Shown: piece by piece, positions 41,553 to 50,811 of the stretch
Position numbering within the stretch: position 1 is the first letter of the stretch
How the letters are laid out: every line of letters starts with the position of its first letter
DNA from: Halorientalis sp. LT38
GTDB taxonomy: Archaea; Halobacteriota; Halobacteria; Halobacteriales; Haloarculaceae
DNA length: 64,000 nucleotides
Assembly (NCBI RefSeq): GCF_037031225.1
Contig: NZ_JAYEZN010000001.1
Coordinates: forward strand, 2,232,001 to 2,296,000
Direction of reading: 5' to 3'
The notes under the pieces: model-generated
Database searches by the model: none
The model's input: the letters and a program-made list of their open reading frames with translations, nothing else
What the model was told of the DNA's origin: nothing
Translations under genes and position numbers: made by a program

Positions 41553-42088
41553 AGCATCTCGACGGCGTCGTCCATCGAGATGTCCCCGCGCTCGAACGCC
41601 GCCAGCACGTCGCGGACGGCGTCGTCGTCCGCGTCGGCCTCGCTATCCTCCTGATCGACCTCCGCCGCGGCTTCCGCGAGCGTCACTTTCTGCGTGTCGC
41701 CGACGAACTCGGTGAAGTCGACGCCCTCGGCGAGCGCCACCTCCTTTTTGACCCGGTAGTTGCCGCCGTCGGTCGTGTAGAGGTCGCCGGGGTGGAAGAA
41801 GTACCAGTCCTCGCGGTCGAACCGGACGCCGACGCGGGGTTTCGCGCCGAAGTTCTTCGAGAAGTAGAGCAGCGCCTCGATCTCCTCGCCGTCGAGATAG
41901 ATGGGGTCGCCCGACGAGGACTTGGCCTCGACGGCGTAGAAGGCCTCGCCGTCACCGGCCAGGACGTCCGGGAGCTCGCGCTCGGTCGCGCTCCCGCTGG
42001 CCGGCGCGCGCATCACCGCGAAGCCGGCCTCGTCGAGCGCGTTGACGAGTTCCCGCTCCCTCCTGTCGCCTTTCCGGTTGGAGGACAT
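41549..42088 (-). CDS. hjc: Holliday junction resolvase Hjc
   Basis: Archaeal structure-specific nuclease that cuts four-way junctions in recombination. The PD-(D/E)xK core is at the N-terminus: [53 protein letters not shown], supplying the catalytic Glu, Asp and Glu-x-Lys. Normal Hjc is about 120-140 residues. This one has 179, with an acidic C-terminal extension (about 130-179) ending in a helix. I chose the ATG at 42088 ([15 protein letters not shown]). An upstream extension in frame has no homology. Confidence 0.93.
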   Translation of the reverse strand: MSSNRKGDRRERELVNALDEAGFAVMRAPASGSATERELPDVLAGDGEAFYAVEAKSSSGDPIYLDGEEIEALLYFSKNFGAKPRVGVRFDREDWYFFHPGDLYTTDGGNYRVKKEVALAEGVDFTEFVGDTQKVTLAEAAAEVDQEDSEADADDDAVRDVLAAFERGDISMDDAVEML

Positions 42089-42201
42089 GCCCGCCGGTTG
42101 GCCGGGTGGGGGTAAAAGGCCGACGGGACCGGGGCGGAACTGAACGGAAGCCACTTGGGCCGCCCGTGCGGACCCCCCGTCGTGTCGAGCGAGGTGCATT
42201 C

Positions 42202-43098
42202 GTGACCGGGACGCCGTTCGGCGTGTACGCGCTGGCGCTGTTGCCCGCCGTGATCTGGGGCTTCGGCCCCATCTTCGACAAGCGCGGGATGGACGCCGGC
42301 GGGGGCGCGACCCAGGCCGCCATCGTCGTGGTCGTCGTCGACACCGTGCTGTACTGGCTGGCGCTGCTCGTGACCTCCTGGCCCGATCCCTTCGCCGGGC
42401 TGACGCCGGAACTCGTCGCCGTCTTCGCCGTCGCGGGGCTGTTCGGCACGGCCATGGGCCGGATCCTCGTCTTCGCGGGCGTCGAGCGGGTCGGCGCGAG
42501 CATCAACAGCGCCGGCATCAGCACCCGCCCGCTGTTCACCACCCTCCTCGCGCTGGGCTTCCTCGGCGAGCCGCTTGGCCCCCTTACTGGGATCGGCATC
42601 GTCGTCCTCGTCGGCGGCCTGATCGTCCTGACCTACTCGAAGGGCGGCGACGTGTCGGGGTGGCGACCCCGGGACGTGCTCTTTCCCGTGAGCGCAGCGG
42701 CCGTGTTCGGGGCCGGGAACGTCCTCCGCCGGTACGGGTTCGGGGACACCGCGGCGACGCCCCTGCAGGCCGTCGCGGTCAACGAGACCGCCGCCCTCGT
42801 CGCGCTGGCTGCCTACGCGCTGGCGACGCGGGGCACAGATCCCCTCGACGCGCCACTGGCGTCCTACCAGTACTTCACGGGGAGTGGGGTCCTCACCGCC
42901 GTGGCGCTGCTCTCCTTCTTCACGGCGCTCTCGATGGATGCCGGCCGGGTCGCCGTCGTCGACTCGCTGGCCGCGACGGCGCCGCTGTTCACCACCGTCT
43001 TCGCCGCCGTCCTCCTCCGCGACGTCGAGCGGGTGACCCGGGGTGTGGTCGTCGGCGCGCTGCTGGTCGTTGTCGGGGCGATCTTCGTGACCGTGTAG
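42202..43098 (+). CDS. EamA/DMT-family transporter
   Basis: A 298-residue, ten-helix drug/metabolite transporter made of two EamA repeats: [28 protein letters not shown] in the first, and [23 protein letters not shown] in the second. [32 protein letters not shown] is the usual helix 4-5 region. Substrate unknown. The best start is the GTG at 42202 ([13 protein letters not shown]). Longer frames upstream overlap the hjc promoter. It is intact, in contrast to the EamA remnant at 4.1-4.4 kb, and belongs to a different branch. Confidence 0.85.
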   Translation: MTGTPFGVYALALLPAVIWGFGPIFDKRGMDAGGGATQAAIVVVVVDTVLYWLALLVTSWPDPFAGLTPELVAVFAVAGLFGTAMGRILVFAGVERVGASINSAGISTRPLFTTLLALGFLGEPLGPLTGIGIVVLVGGLIVLTYSKGGDVSGWRPRDVLFPVSAAAVFGAGNVLRRYGFGDTAATPLQAVAVNETAALVALAAYALATRGTDPLDAPLASYQYFTGSGVLTAVALLSFFTALSMDAGRVAVVDSLAATAPLFTTVFAAVLLRDVERVTRGVVVGALLVVVGAIFVTV

Positions 43099-43195
43099 CG
43101 GCGCGCCGGAACCGACCGCCGCGACCGCACGCGGTCGGCTCACCCGCCGACACTAAACCGACGGTTAAGGGGCCGTTCCGCGTCCGTCCGTGCGA

Positions 43196-43561
43196 ATGGC
43201 ACCGGACTCGGGATCCGCTGGCGGGAGCGACGGCTGGCAGGTGCCGGACCGGATCGAGCGCGACCTGCCGGAGTCCCACACCGTCCTCTGGACGGTGATC
43301 GTCGTCGCGGCCGTCTTCGACGTGGTGACGACGATGGTCGGACTCGCGGCGGGACTGGAGGAGGGCAACCGCGTCGCTCGCGCGTTCCTGACCACCTACG
43401 GCGACGCCGGCATCGGCCTGCTGAAATTCGCCGCCCTTGTCGCGCTCGTGATCGCCTGGTACGTCCTGCCGGACCGCGAGGCCGAACTGGTGCTGGCCGG
43501 ATTCGCCGTGATCTCGTTGCTCACGGTCACGCTCAACGCGCTCACGCTGCTCTCGCTGTGA
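43196..43561 (+). CDS. Small three-helix membrane protein (DUF5658-like)
   Basis: A 121-residue protein: a hydrophilic N-terminus of about 27 residues, then three helices with the pattern FDVVTTMVGLAAGLEEGNRVARAFL. The last resembles DUF5658-type proteins (D-x2-TT ... G-x-E-x-N-P-like). Function unknown. ATG at 43196 is preferred over the GTG two codons upstream. A TATA-like GACGGTTAAGG lies about 28-36 bp before it. It converges on the methyltransferase gene with one base between. Confidence 0.65.
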   Translation: MAPDSGSAGGSDGWQVPDRIERDLPESHTVLWTVIVVAAVFDVVTTMVGLAAGLEEGNRVARAFLTTYGDAGIGLLKFAALVALVIAWYVLPDREAELVLAGFAVISLLTVTLNALTLLSL

Positions 43562-43562
43562 G

Positions 43563-44342
43563 TCAGTCGCGAACCGCGACGAACCGAAGTCGCCGGTAGT
43601 CGGCCGTCCAGTCCTCCCCGTCGAACAGGTCCGGACGGAGGCGGTCCTCCACAGTCTCGACGACGGCCTCGCGTTCCTCGTCCGGGACCGCGGCGAACAC
43701 GCTGTCCCCGAACATCGCGAGCCAGTCCGCCAGCCCGCTCGCCCCGTCGAGTTCGGTCGGCCGGTCGAACAGGACCGCCCGCCGGACCTCGAACCCCGCC
43801 TCCTTCAGTCGCGATGCGTACTCGCCGACGCTCGGGAAGTACCACGGGTCGGTGACGTCGTAGCCGCGCGCCTCGAGCGCGTCGCGCGTCGCCGACCTGA
43901 TCCGCTCGACGTTCCCGGTCCCGCCCATCTCGGCGACGAAGCGCCCGCCCGGGCGGAGAGCGTCGCGGACCCGCGCCAGCACCGCGTCCTGCTCCCCGTC
44001 GGGAATCCAGTGGAGCGCGGCGTTCGAGAAGACCGCGTCGAACCCCTGCGCCTCGAAGGAGCGGGCGTCCGCGCGTCGGAACTCGATCTCGGGGTAGGAC
44101 TCGCGGGCCGCGTCGACCATCTCGGCCGAGCGGTCGATGCCGACCGCCTCCCCCTCTGCACCGACGACCTCGTCGATCTCGGCGGTCAGGTGGCCGGTGC
44201 CGCAACCGATGTCGAGGACGCGCTCCCCCGGTTGGGGTTCGAGCAGATCGACCAGACTCGTGCCGTACTCGTGGACGTAGGCGTGGTCGTCGTCGTAGTT
44301 CGCTGGATCCCACTCGGTGGCCGGTTCTCCGGCGTCGGTCAT
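43563..44342 (-). CDS. SAM-dependent class I methyltransferase
   Basis: A 259-residue Rossmann methyltransferase resembling the trans-aconitate/UbiE-like group: motif I VLDIGCGTGHLTAEI, acidic motif VGIDRSAEM, DAVFSNAALHWIPD, and RPGGRFVAEMGG. The substrate is a small molecule of unknown identity. It lies directly downstream of the S-adenosylhomocysteinase gene (47-bp gap, same strand). The two may be co-transcribed, with the hydrolase removing the SAH product. Confidence 0.87.
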   Translation of the reverse strand: MTDAGEPATEWDPANYDDDHAYVHEYGTSLVDLLEPQPGERVLDIGCGTGHLTAEIDEVVGAEGEAVGIDRSAEMVDAARESYPEIEFRRADARSFEAQGFDAVFSNAALHWIPDGEQDAVLARVRDALRPGGRFVAEMGGTGNVERIRSATRDALEARGYDVTDPWYFPSVGEYASRLKEAGFEVRRAVLFDRPTELDGASGLADWLAMFGDSVFAAVPDEEREAVVETVEDRLRPDLFDGEDWTADYRRLRFVAVRD

Positions 44343-44389
44343 GTCTCCGAGTCCCGCTCCCGCGAGGAAAAGGTAGTCGGTCTAACTGG

Positions 44390-45715
44390 TCACGTCCCGT
44401 GCTGCCAGGAGCCCATGTACTCGGCCTGGGCCTCGCTCAGGTCGTCGAAGGCGACGCCCTCGGCGGCGAGTTTGATCTCCGCGACCTCGCGGTCGAGGTC
44501 GTCGGGCACGTCGTGGACGCCGGGCGCGTACTCCTCGCTTTCTCGCGGCTCGTCGCCGCTCGATTCTTCCGCGGAACTCCGTTCCGCGCTCTCGACCAGT
44601 TCGCGGACGCAGACGGCCTGGACGCCGAAGGACTGGTCCATGACCTCGACGGGGTGGCCCAGCGCGACGGGCGTCGCGAGGTTGACGAGGCGGCCCTCGG
44701 CGAGGACGTTCAGTTCGCGCCCGTCGGGCATGACGTAGGCCTCGATGCCGTCGCGGGGCTGGGTGACTTCCGCGGCCATCTCCTCGAGGGCCACGAGATC
44801 GATCTCGACGTCGAAGTGGCCGGCGTTGGCCAGCAGGACGCCGTCCTGCATGTTCTGGAAGTCCTCGCGGGTGATCACGTCGCGGTTGCCCGTCGTCGTG
44901 ATGAACACGTCGCCCTCCGTCGCGGCTTCCTGCATGGGCATGACCTCGTAGCCCTCCATGTGGGCTTCGAGGGCGCGGCGGGCGTCGACCTCGGTGACGA
45001 TCACGCGGGCGTTCTGGCCGCTTGCCTTCTTGGCGACGCCGCGGCCGCAGTCGCCGTAGCCGCCGACGACGACGGTCTTGCCGGCGTAGGAGAGGTTCGT
45101 CGTCATGGCGATGGATGCGAGGGCGGACTCGCCGGTGCCGTGGACGTTGTCGAACAGCCGCTTCATCGGCGTGTCGTTGACGGCGAAGACGGGGTACTCT
45201 AGGGCGCCGTCCTCGTCCATCGCGCGGAGGCGGTGGACGCCCGTCGTCGTCTCCTCGCAGCCGCCGACGATGGTGTCGATGAGTTCGGGGTAGTCCTCGT
45301 GGATGGCGGCGATGAGGTCCATCCCGTCGTCCACGGTAATCGAGGGCTCGTGCTCGATGACGGCCTCCATGGCGGCGTAGTAGGCGTCGTCGTCGACGCC
45401 GCGCTCGGCGTAGGAGGTGACGTTCTCGTGGGCGTCCAGGGCCGCGGACACGTCGTCGTGAGTCGAGAGCGGGTTGCAGCCGGTGATGGCGACCTCGGCG
45501 CCGCCGTCGGCGAGCAGCTCGGCCAGCACGGCCGTCTTGGCCTCGACGTGCATCGCCATCCCGATCACCTCGCCCGCGAAGGGCTGGCTCTCGGCGAACT
45601 CCTCGCGGAGCGAGGCGAGAATCGGCATGTGTTCGCGCGCCCAGTCCATCTTCCGACGACCCTCCGTTCGCGCGGTCTCGAGGTCGTCGAGCCGCTCGCT
45701 GATCGGCGCAGTCAT
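44390..45715 (-). CDS. ahcY: S-adenosylhomocysteine hydrolase
   Basis: Cleaves SAH to adenosine and homocysteine, removing the inhibitor left by methyltransferases. The 441 residues include GCNPLSTHDDVSAAL, the substrate-binding core (EETTTGVHRL), the NAD loop VVVGGYGDCGRGVAKKA, and the C-terminal LAAEGVAFDDLSEAQAEYMG. A Ser/Glu-rich insertion (about 380-402, near SAERSSAEESSGDEPRESEE) is not in typical archaeal SAHases. Start ATG at 45715 (MTAPISERLDDLE). It forms a methylation-cycle group with the adjacent methyltransferase and the deaminase at 46.5 kb. Confidence 0.95.
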   Translation of the reverse strand: MTAPISERLDDLETARTEGRRKMDWAREHMPILASLREEFAESQPFAGEVIGMAMHVEAKTAVLAELLADGGAEVAITGCNPLSTHDDVSAALDAHENVTSYAERGVDDDAYYAAMEAVIEHEPSITVDDGMDLIAAIHEDYPELIDTIVGGCEETTTGVHRLRAMDEDGALEYPVFAVNDTPMKRLFDNVHGTGESALASIAMTTNLSYAGKTVVVGGYGDCGRGVAKKASGQNARVIVTEVDARRALEAHMEGYEVMPMQEAATEGDVFITTTGNRDVITREDFQNMQDGVLLANAGHFDVEIDLVALEEMAAEVTQPRDGIEAYVMPDGRELNVLAEGRLVNLATPVALGHPVEVMDQSFGVQAVCVRELVESAERSSAEESSGDEPRESEEYAPGVHDVPDDLDREVAEIKLAAEGVAFDDLSEAQAEYMGSWQHGT

Positions 45716-45798
45716 TGTGCGACAGTTAGCCAGCAGCCTCAAAACGCTGCCGAAGCCGGGGTCGGAAAACGAGTCGCTGCTCGCGTCAGGTCGGTCGG

Positions 45799-46395
45799 TT
45801 ATCGGGGCGGGCCGCCGCCGTTACCGGGGTTCGCGGGCGGGCCGCCGCCGTTGCCGCCGTTGCCGCCGGCGCTCCCGGCGTCGTCGCCGTCGTCACGGTC
45901 GGGACCGCGGTCCTCGGGCGGGCCGCGGCGCTCGGACGCGTTCTTGTCACCGCCGGGACCGGCGTGCTCGGGCGGCCCCGCGTGGTCGGGCGCGTTACCC
46001 GGGTTGTTCTCCGTCACGAACGCGGCGACCAGCAGTCCGAAGGGATCCTGCGTCCCGTTCTCGGTCGCGTTCGCGTCGTTGCGCTCCATCTTCGTCTCGT
46101 TCACGAACGAGGACACGAGCGCCCCGAACGGCGACTGCGTCTCGTTGCCGTCCGTCTCGTTCGTCTCGGTTTCGTTCGTCGACGTCTCGTTCGTGTCCGT
46201 CTCGTTACCGTCGAGTTCGGTCTCGTTCGTCTCCGTCTCGTTGGTGTCTGTCTCGTTCGTGTCGGTCTCGTCCTGTGCGAGCGCCGCGTCGCCGGCCACG
46301 GCGGCCGGCGAGCCGGCGGCCACCACCGGCCCCAGGGCCGCACCGACCAGCGCCACGACCATCGCGATTGCGAACAGGTTGCGTTTCAGTTGCAT
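45799..46395 (-). CDS. Secreted sequon-rich protein with repeated PFG motif
   Basis: A 198-residue protein with a Sec-type signal (MQLKRNLFAIAMVVALVGAA ... ASA-like cut near residue 28). Next is a 50-residue run of TNETxTNET repeats, and the whole mature chain has 12 N-x-S/T sequons, so it may be heavily N-glycosylated. Two copies of a hydrophobic unit follow: SPFGALVSSFVNE and DPFGLLVAAFVTE. The C-terminus is Gly/Pro/Asn-rich with no membrane anchor. I recognise no family. It lies between ahcY and the deaminase on the same strand but looks unrelated to them. Confidence 0.6.
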   Translation of the reverse strand: MQLKRNLFAIAMVVALVGAALGPVVAAGSPAAVAGDAALAQDETDTNETDTNETETNETELDGNETDTNETSTNETETNETDGNETQSPFGALVSSFVNETKMERNDANATENGTQDPFGLLVAAFVTENNPGNAPDHAGPPEHAGPGGDKNASERRGPPEDRGPDRDDGDDAGSAGGNGGNGGGPPANPGNGGGPPR

Positions 46396-46420
46396 CACAC
46401 CCGTGTCAAATCGCCTCCGA

Positions 46421-46431
46421 GGCATAAACCC
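46421..46431 (-). promoter_or_regulatory. TATA box of the sequon-rich protein gene
   Basis: GGTTTATGCC on the minus strand lies 26-36 bp before the ATG at 46395, predicting a leaderless message. Confidence 0.5.
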
Positions 46432-46529
46432 GGACTCTCGTTCAGGTGGTTCACCGGGTCGACGAGGCGAGTGCAGATTCCGTTAGAACGTTCAAAAACG
46501 AATCTCGGAGTTTAATTCCCGGGCGCCGA

Positions 46530-47825
46530 TCACGATTCCGCGCGGTCGATCAGCGCCGCCGCGTGCTCGCGGGCGTCGGCGAGGACCCGTTCTTCGTCCA
46601 GGGTGGTCACCTCGCGGTCACGCACGAGGACCTGTCCCTCACAGACCGTGTGGCGCACGTCCGATCCGGTGACCGCGTAGGCGAGGTGGCTCACGAGGTC
46701 GTGGGCCGGCGTCAGATGTGGCGCGTCCAGATCCACCACCGCGAGGTCGGCGGCCGCGCCGGCCTCGATCCGGCCGGCGTCGATCCCCAGCGCGTCCGCG
46801 CCGCCTCGCGTCGCCATCTCGACCACCGCGTCGGCGTCGACCGCGCTGGCGTCTCCGGCGGCGAGTTTCCCCAGCATCGCGGCGTCGCGCATCTCGTCGA
46901 ACAGCGAGAGGTCGTTGTTCGAGGCCGCGCCGTCGGTCCCGAGGCCGACGGTCACGCCGGCGTCGCGCATGGCCTGGACGGGGGCCATCCCGCTCGCGAG
47001 TTTCATGTTCGAGGCCGGGCAGTGGATCACCGCCGTCCCGCGCTCGGCCAGCAGTTCGTGCTCGGTCGCGTCCGTGTGGACGCCGTGGGCCAGGAAGTCC
47101 GACTCACCTAGCAGGCCCGCGTCGTCGGCGTATCCGAGCGGGCGCTCGCCGTGTTCCTCGACCAGCGGCTCGACCTCGCCCGTCGTCTCGTTGGCGTGGA
47201 AGGTGAGCGCCAGGCCGGCCTCGCGGGCTTCGGGAACGAACTCCCGGAGGTACTTTTCGCCGACGGTCGTCAGCGAGTGGGGCTGGAAGGTCGTCGAGAT
47301 CCGGCCGTCGGCCGCCCCCTGGAGCTCACGGGCCACGTCCAGACTCTCCCGACAGTCCGCGCGGGCCGTCTCCTCGTCCTTCCCGACGGTGATCGCGGTG
47401 TGGCCGAGGACGGCCCTGATCCCCGACTCCTCGACGGCGGCGGCGATCTCGGGGACGTGGAAGTACATGTCCGCGAAGGCCGTCGTCCCGGACTTGAGCA
47501 TCTCCAGGATGCCCAGCCGCGCCCCCGCCCGGACGTCCTCGGGGGTGAGTTCGGCCTCGACCGGCCAGATGTCCTCCTGCAGCCAGGCGTCGAGCGGTTT
47601 GTCGTCCGCGTACCCCCGCAGGAGCGTCATCGCGACGTGGGTGTGGGCGTTGACCAGGCCCGGGATCACGAGGCCGCCGTCGGCGTCGAGGACCTCGTCG
47701 CCCGCCGCGACGTCCCCGCCCACCTCGCGGATCTCGCCGGCCGCCTGGTCGACGAGGACGTCCGCCCGCTCCACGGCGTGGTCGGGTCGGAGCACCCGTC
47801 CGTCCGCGATTCGCAGTGTCGTCAT
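46530..47825 (-). CDS. Amidohydrolase, MTA/SAH/5'-deoxyadenosine deaminase type
   Basis: A 431-residue metal-dependent amidohydrolase. The metal ligands are H61 and H63 (NAHTHVAM), FHANETTGE with the third His and general-base Glu, HGV, and the Asp in GLGTDGAASNN. The layout matches the archaeal MtaD/DadD group that deaminates S-adenosylhomocysteine, methylthioadenosine or 5'-deoxyadenosine. That fits its position near ahcY. Which nucleoside is preferred cannot be told from sequence. ATG at 47825 (MTTLRIADGRVLRP). It is the first gene of a minus-strand run toward ahcY. Confidence 0.85.
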   Translation of the reverse strand: MTTLRIADGRVLRPDHAVERADVLVDQAAGEIREVGGDVAAGDEVLDADGGLVIPGLVNAHTHVAMTLLRGYADDKPLDAWLQEDIWPVEAELTPEDVRAGARLGILEMLKSGTTAFADMYFHVPEIAAAVEESGIRAVLGHTAITVGKDEETARADCRESLDVARELQGAADGRISTTFQPHSLTTVGEKYLREFVPEAREAGLALTFHANETTGEVEPLVEEHGERPLGYADDAGLLGESDFLAHGVHTDATEHELLAERGTAVIHCPASNMKLASGMAPVQAMRDAGVTVGLGTDGAASNNDLSLFDEMRDAAMLGKLAAGDASAVDADAVVEMATRGGADALGIDAGRIEAGAAADLAVVDLDAPHLTPAHDLVSHLAYAVTGSDVRHTVCEGQVLVRDREVTTLDEERVLADAREHAAALIDRAES

Positions 47826-47876
47826 GTCCGCCCGTGGGCGGGCGGCCGGCTTAAGGGCCGGGGTCTCCGTGCGACG

Positions 47877-49478
47877 TCAGGCGGTCTCGTCGTCGGGTCG
47901 CTCACCCCCGTCCGCCGCGACCGTCGCGCGCTCGCTCCCGCCCCCGACGTCGAAGTAGTCGGCCAGGTCCCGCAGTTCGGCGGTCCGCTCGGCGACGCCC
48001 TCGACGGTGTCGGTCGCCTCGGCGAGCGTCTCCTGCTGGCCCTCGACGGCCTCGGTGGCGGCCTCGGACCCTTCGCGTGTGGTGCGGCTGATCTCCGCCA
48101 CCTCCTCGACGGTCGCGACGATCTCCTGGGTGCGAGCGGCCTGCTCGTCGGTGGTCGCGTCGATCTCCTGGACCCCCTGATCGGCCTCGTCGACCAGTTC
48201 CGCCACCCGTTCGAGCGACTCCAGTTCGGTGGCGATGGTCTCCATCCCGTCCTCGACGCGGTCGCTGGTCTCGTGCATGTCGTCGACGACCGTCGCCGTC
48301 CGGTCCTGGATCCGGTCGACGCGGCCGGCGATCTCCGTCGTCGCGGACCGCGTCTCCTCGGCCAGATCCTTGACCTCGTCGGCGACGACGGCGAAGCCCT
48401 CGCCGGCCGCCCCGGCGCGGGCGGCCTCGATCGAGGCGTTCAGCGCCAGGACCGAGGTCTGTTCCGCGATGTCCTCGATGATCTCGACCACCGCCTCGAT
48501 CTCGGTCATCTCCTCGTCGAGGCCCTCGACCTCGGTGACCGTCTCGGCGGTCTTCGCGGTGATGCGGTCCATCTCGCCGACGGCCTCCTCCGCGGCGTCG
48601 CGGGCGCGCTCGCCGGCCGCCGCGGCCCGCTCCGAGACGCCCGCGACCTCGTCGGCGGTCGCCGCGATCTCCTCGACGGTCGCCGACAGTTCGTTCATCT
48701 CGTCGGTGGTCGACCGGAGCATCCGGTCCTGCTCGCTCGCGTCGTCGGCGATGGCTTCGATCTGGTCCCGGACCTCGGCGCCGGCCTCGCGGGCGGCGAC
48801 GGTCCCGGCCGTCGCGTCGTCGCTTGCGGCCGCCACGTCGTCGGTGAACGCCCGCAGATCGAGGATCGTCCCCTCGATCTCGTCCATCATCTCGTTGAAC
48901 TCGGCGGCGATGCGGTCCAGCGCCTCGCTCTCGCCGTCCGGGTCGAGCCGCCGGGTCAGGTCGCCGTCGGCGCAGGCCGCCATGGTCTCGCCGAACTCGC
49001 CGGCTTTCCGTTCGAGGTGGTCGTTCAGCCGCGCTGCCTCCTCGCTCAGCCGTTCGGCCTTCTCGCGCTCTTTCCGTGCGGTCTCCTCCGCGGCTTCGGC
49101 CTCCTCGATGCGAGACTGCAGGTCGTCGCGCATCGTCGCGAGCGCGTCGAACACCTCCCCGACTTCGTCGCGACGGGGGGTGGTCACCCGCGTGTCGAAC
49201 TCGCCGCGGCCGATGCCCGTCGCCTTGCGCTCGACGCGTTGCATCTGCCCGATGAAGTCCGCGCCGACGTAGACGCTCATCCCCGTCGAGAGGCCGAGCA
49301 GGATCGCCCATTGGGCCAGCATGGGGACGAGGGGCGCGTCGAACAGCCGGACGAGTCCACCCGTCAGCAGAAGCGACAGCACCGCCACAGTCCCCAGCGC
49401 GAACCCGAATTTGCCCCAGAGCCGCTCGCGGACGGGGGCCGGGAGCGCGAGGAAGAGCCGGTCCAGTGCGTTTGCCAT
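47877..49478 (-). CDS. Transducer (methyl-accepting chemotaxis protein) with minimal extracellular loop
   Basis: A roughly 533-residue transducer with two transmembrane helices (about 25-45 and 55-75), joined by a loop of only about 10 residues. HAMP regions follow, then a long coiled coil and the highly conserved signalling tip [37 protein letters not shown]. No ligand-binding domain is present. This is the architecture of sensory-rhodopsin transducers such as HtrII, which get their signal from a partner membrane protein. No rhodopsin gene lies nearby. Methylation-site pairs (EE, QE) surround the tip. Two ATG starts (49493 and 49478) are in frame, and I used the inner one. Confidence 0.85.
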   Translation of the reverse strand: MANALDRLFLALPAPVRERLWGKFGFALGTVAVLSLLLTGGLVRLFDAPLVPMLAQWAILLGLSTGMSVYVGADFIGQMQRVERKATGIGRGEFDTRVTTPRRDEVGEVFDALATMRDDLQSRIEEAEAAEETARKEREKAERLSEEAARLNDHLERKAGEFGETMAACADGDLTRRLDPDGESEALDRIAAEFNEMMDEIEGTILDLRAFTDDVAAASDDATAGTVAAREAGAEVRDQIEAIADDASEQDRMLRSTTDEMNELSATVEEIAATADEVAGVSERAAAAGERARDAAEEAVGEMDRITAKTAETVTEVEGLDEEMTEIEAVVEIIEDIAEQTSVLALNASIEAARAGAAGEGFAVVADEVKDLAEETRSATTEIAGRVDRIQDRTATVVDDMHETSDRVEDGMETIATELESLERVAELVDEADQGVQEIDATTDEQAARTQEIVATVEEVAEISRTTREGSEAATEAVEGQQETLAEATDTVEGVAERTAELRDLADYFDVGGGSERATVAADGGERPDDETA

Positions 49479-49602
49479 GGGGATCCGTCGCATATCTCGC
49501 TACAAGTTCGTTTCTCCTGAAGTATCGCGGCTGATAACGGTCCTGCCGGGCGGGCGCGGTCGGGAGGGAAAAGCAATTGCCCGCGGGTCCGGAAGTGTCG
49601 GT

Positions 49603-50451
49603 ATGCGAATCGCCGTGCCCAACAAGGGGCGTCTACACGATCCGTCGGTCGACCTGCTCGAACGGGCCGGGCTCCACGTCGTCGACGGCGCGGACCGGAA
49701 ACTGTACGCCGACACCGTCGACCCGGACGTGACGATCCTCTACGCCCGGGCGGCCGACATCCCCGAGTACGTCAGCGACGGGGCCGCCGACCTCGGGATC
49801 ACCGGTCTCGACCAGGTCCGGGAGGCAGACACCGGCGACCTCGTCGATCTGCTGGACCTGGAGTTCGGCGCCTGTCGCCTCGTCCTCGCGGCCCCCGAGG
49901 ACGGCCCGATCACGTCGGTCACCGATCTCGAGGGCGGGACCGTCGCCACCGAGTTCCCGACGGTCACCCGGGCGTACTTCGACGACCTGGGGATCGACGT
50001 CGAGATCGCGGAGGTCTCCGGCGCGACCGAACTCACGCCACACGTCGACATCGCCGACGCCATCGTCGACATCACGAGCACGGGGACGACCCTCCGGATG
50101 AACAGGCTCGAAGTGATCGACGACGTGCTCGAGAGCTCCGTCCGGCTGTTCGCCCGCGAGGACGTCGTGGACGACCCGAAAGTCGAACAGGTGCGGACGG
50201 CCCTGGGCTCTGTCAAGACTGCCGAGGGGAAGCGCTACCTCATGCTGAACGTGCCGGAGGGGAAGGTCGAGGCCGTGAAAGACGTCATTCCGGGACTCGG
50301 CGGCCCGACGGTGATGGACGTCGCGGGCGAGGACGCGGTCGCGGTCCACGCCGTCGTCGACGAGCGCGAGGTCTTCGAGACGATCACGGCCCTCAAGGCC
50401 GAGGGGGCCAGCGACGTGCTGGTCACCGAGATCGAGCGCCTGGTCGAGTGA
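49603..50451 (+). CDS. hisG: ATP phosphoribosyltransferase, long form
   Basis: First enzyme of histidine synthesis: it condenses ATP with PRPP. The 282-residue length shows the long form with its own C-terminal regulatory domain. [23 protein letters not shown] is the family start. The PRPP loop region [15 protein letters not shown] is present. The C-terminal ACT-like domain covers about residues 205-282 ([29 protein letters not shown]). No other his genes are nearby, as is usual in haloarchaea. Divergent from the transducer gene. Confidence 0.96.
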   Translation: MRIAVPNKGRLHDPSVDLLERAGLHVVDGADRKLYADTVDPDVTILYARAADIPEYVSDGAADLGITGLDQVREADTGDLVDLLDLEFGACRLVLAAPEDGPITSVTDLEGGTVATEFPTVTRAYFDDLGIDVEIAEVSGATELTPHVDIADAIVDITSTGTTLRMNRLEVIDDVLESSVRLFAREDVVDDPKVEQVRTALGSVKTAEGKRYLMLNVPEGKVEAVKDVIPGLGGPTVMDVAGEDAVAVHAVVDEREVFETITALKAEGASDVLVTEIERLVE

Positions 50452-50550
50452 CCGATTGCCCGGCACAGTACGCTCTTTAGGCTTCGAAACGTACCGACGG
50501 ACACTGCCCGCCGGCACCCGCGTCACCGGCGGGCTGCTGGGACCCATACA

Positions 50551-50811
50551 ATGACAGACGATGATGACGCCGTGGACGTGTACCGCTGGTCGGAGTCGAC
50601 GAGTCCGACGGTCGCCGTCGCCGAGGCGATCGCCGAGACACGCGGTTGCGACCCGATCGACGTCGAACCGCTCGCGACTTCGGTCGACGTCGACGCCCTG
50701 AACCTGCTGGTCGGCCGCCCCGGCACCGACTCGGTCGCCGTCTCGTTCACGCACAAAGAAACCCGCGTTACCGTCCGCAGCGAGGGGCTCGTGGAGATCC
50801 GGGTCGACTAG
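50551..50811 (+). CDS. HalOD1 output-domain protein
   Basis: An 86-residue stand-alone HalOD1 domain: VAVAEAIAETRGCDPIDVEPLATSVDVDALNLLVG, then VAVSFTHKETRVTVRSEG. It is related to, but more compact than, the copy at 32.3 kb. Its molecular function is unknown. The last codons overlap the convergent membrane-protein gene by four bases. Confidence 0.75.
   Translation: MTDDDDAVDVYRWSESTSPTVAVAEAIAETRGCDPIDVEPLATSVDVDALNLLVGRPGTDSVAVSFTHKETRVTVRSEGLVEIRVD

Noticed and set aside
43190-43195. GTG start two codons before the DUF5658-like ATG
   Set aside because: The ATG fits the promoter spacing and start-codon preference equally well, and the added residues carry no information.
47151-49520. 789-codon frame opposite the transducer and deaminase
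   Set aside because: Antisense artefact of high GC. It has no start site context or family similarity.
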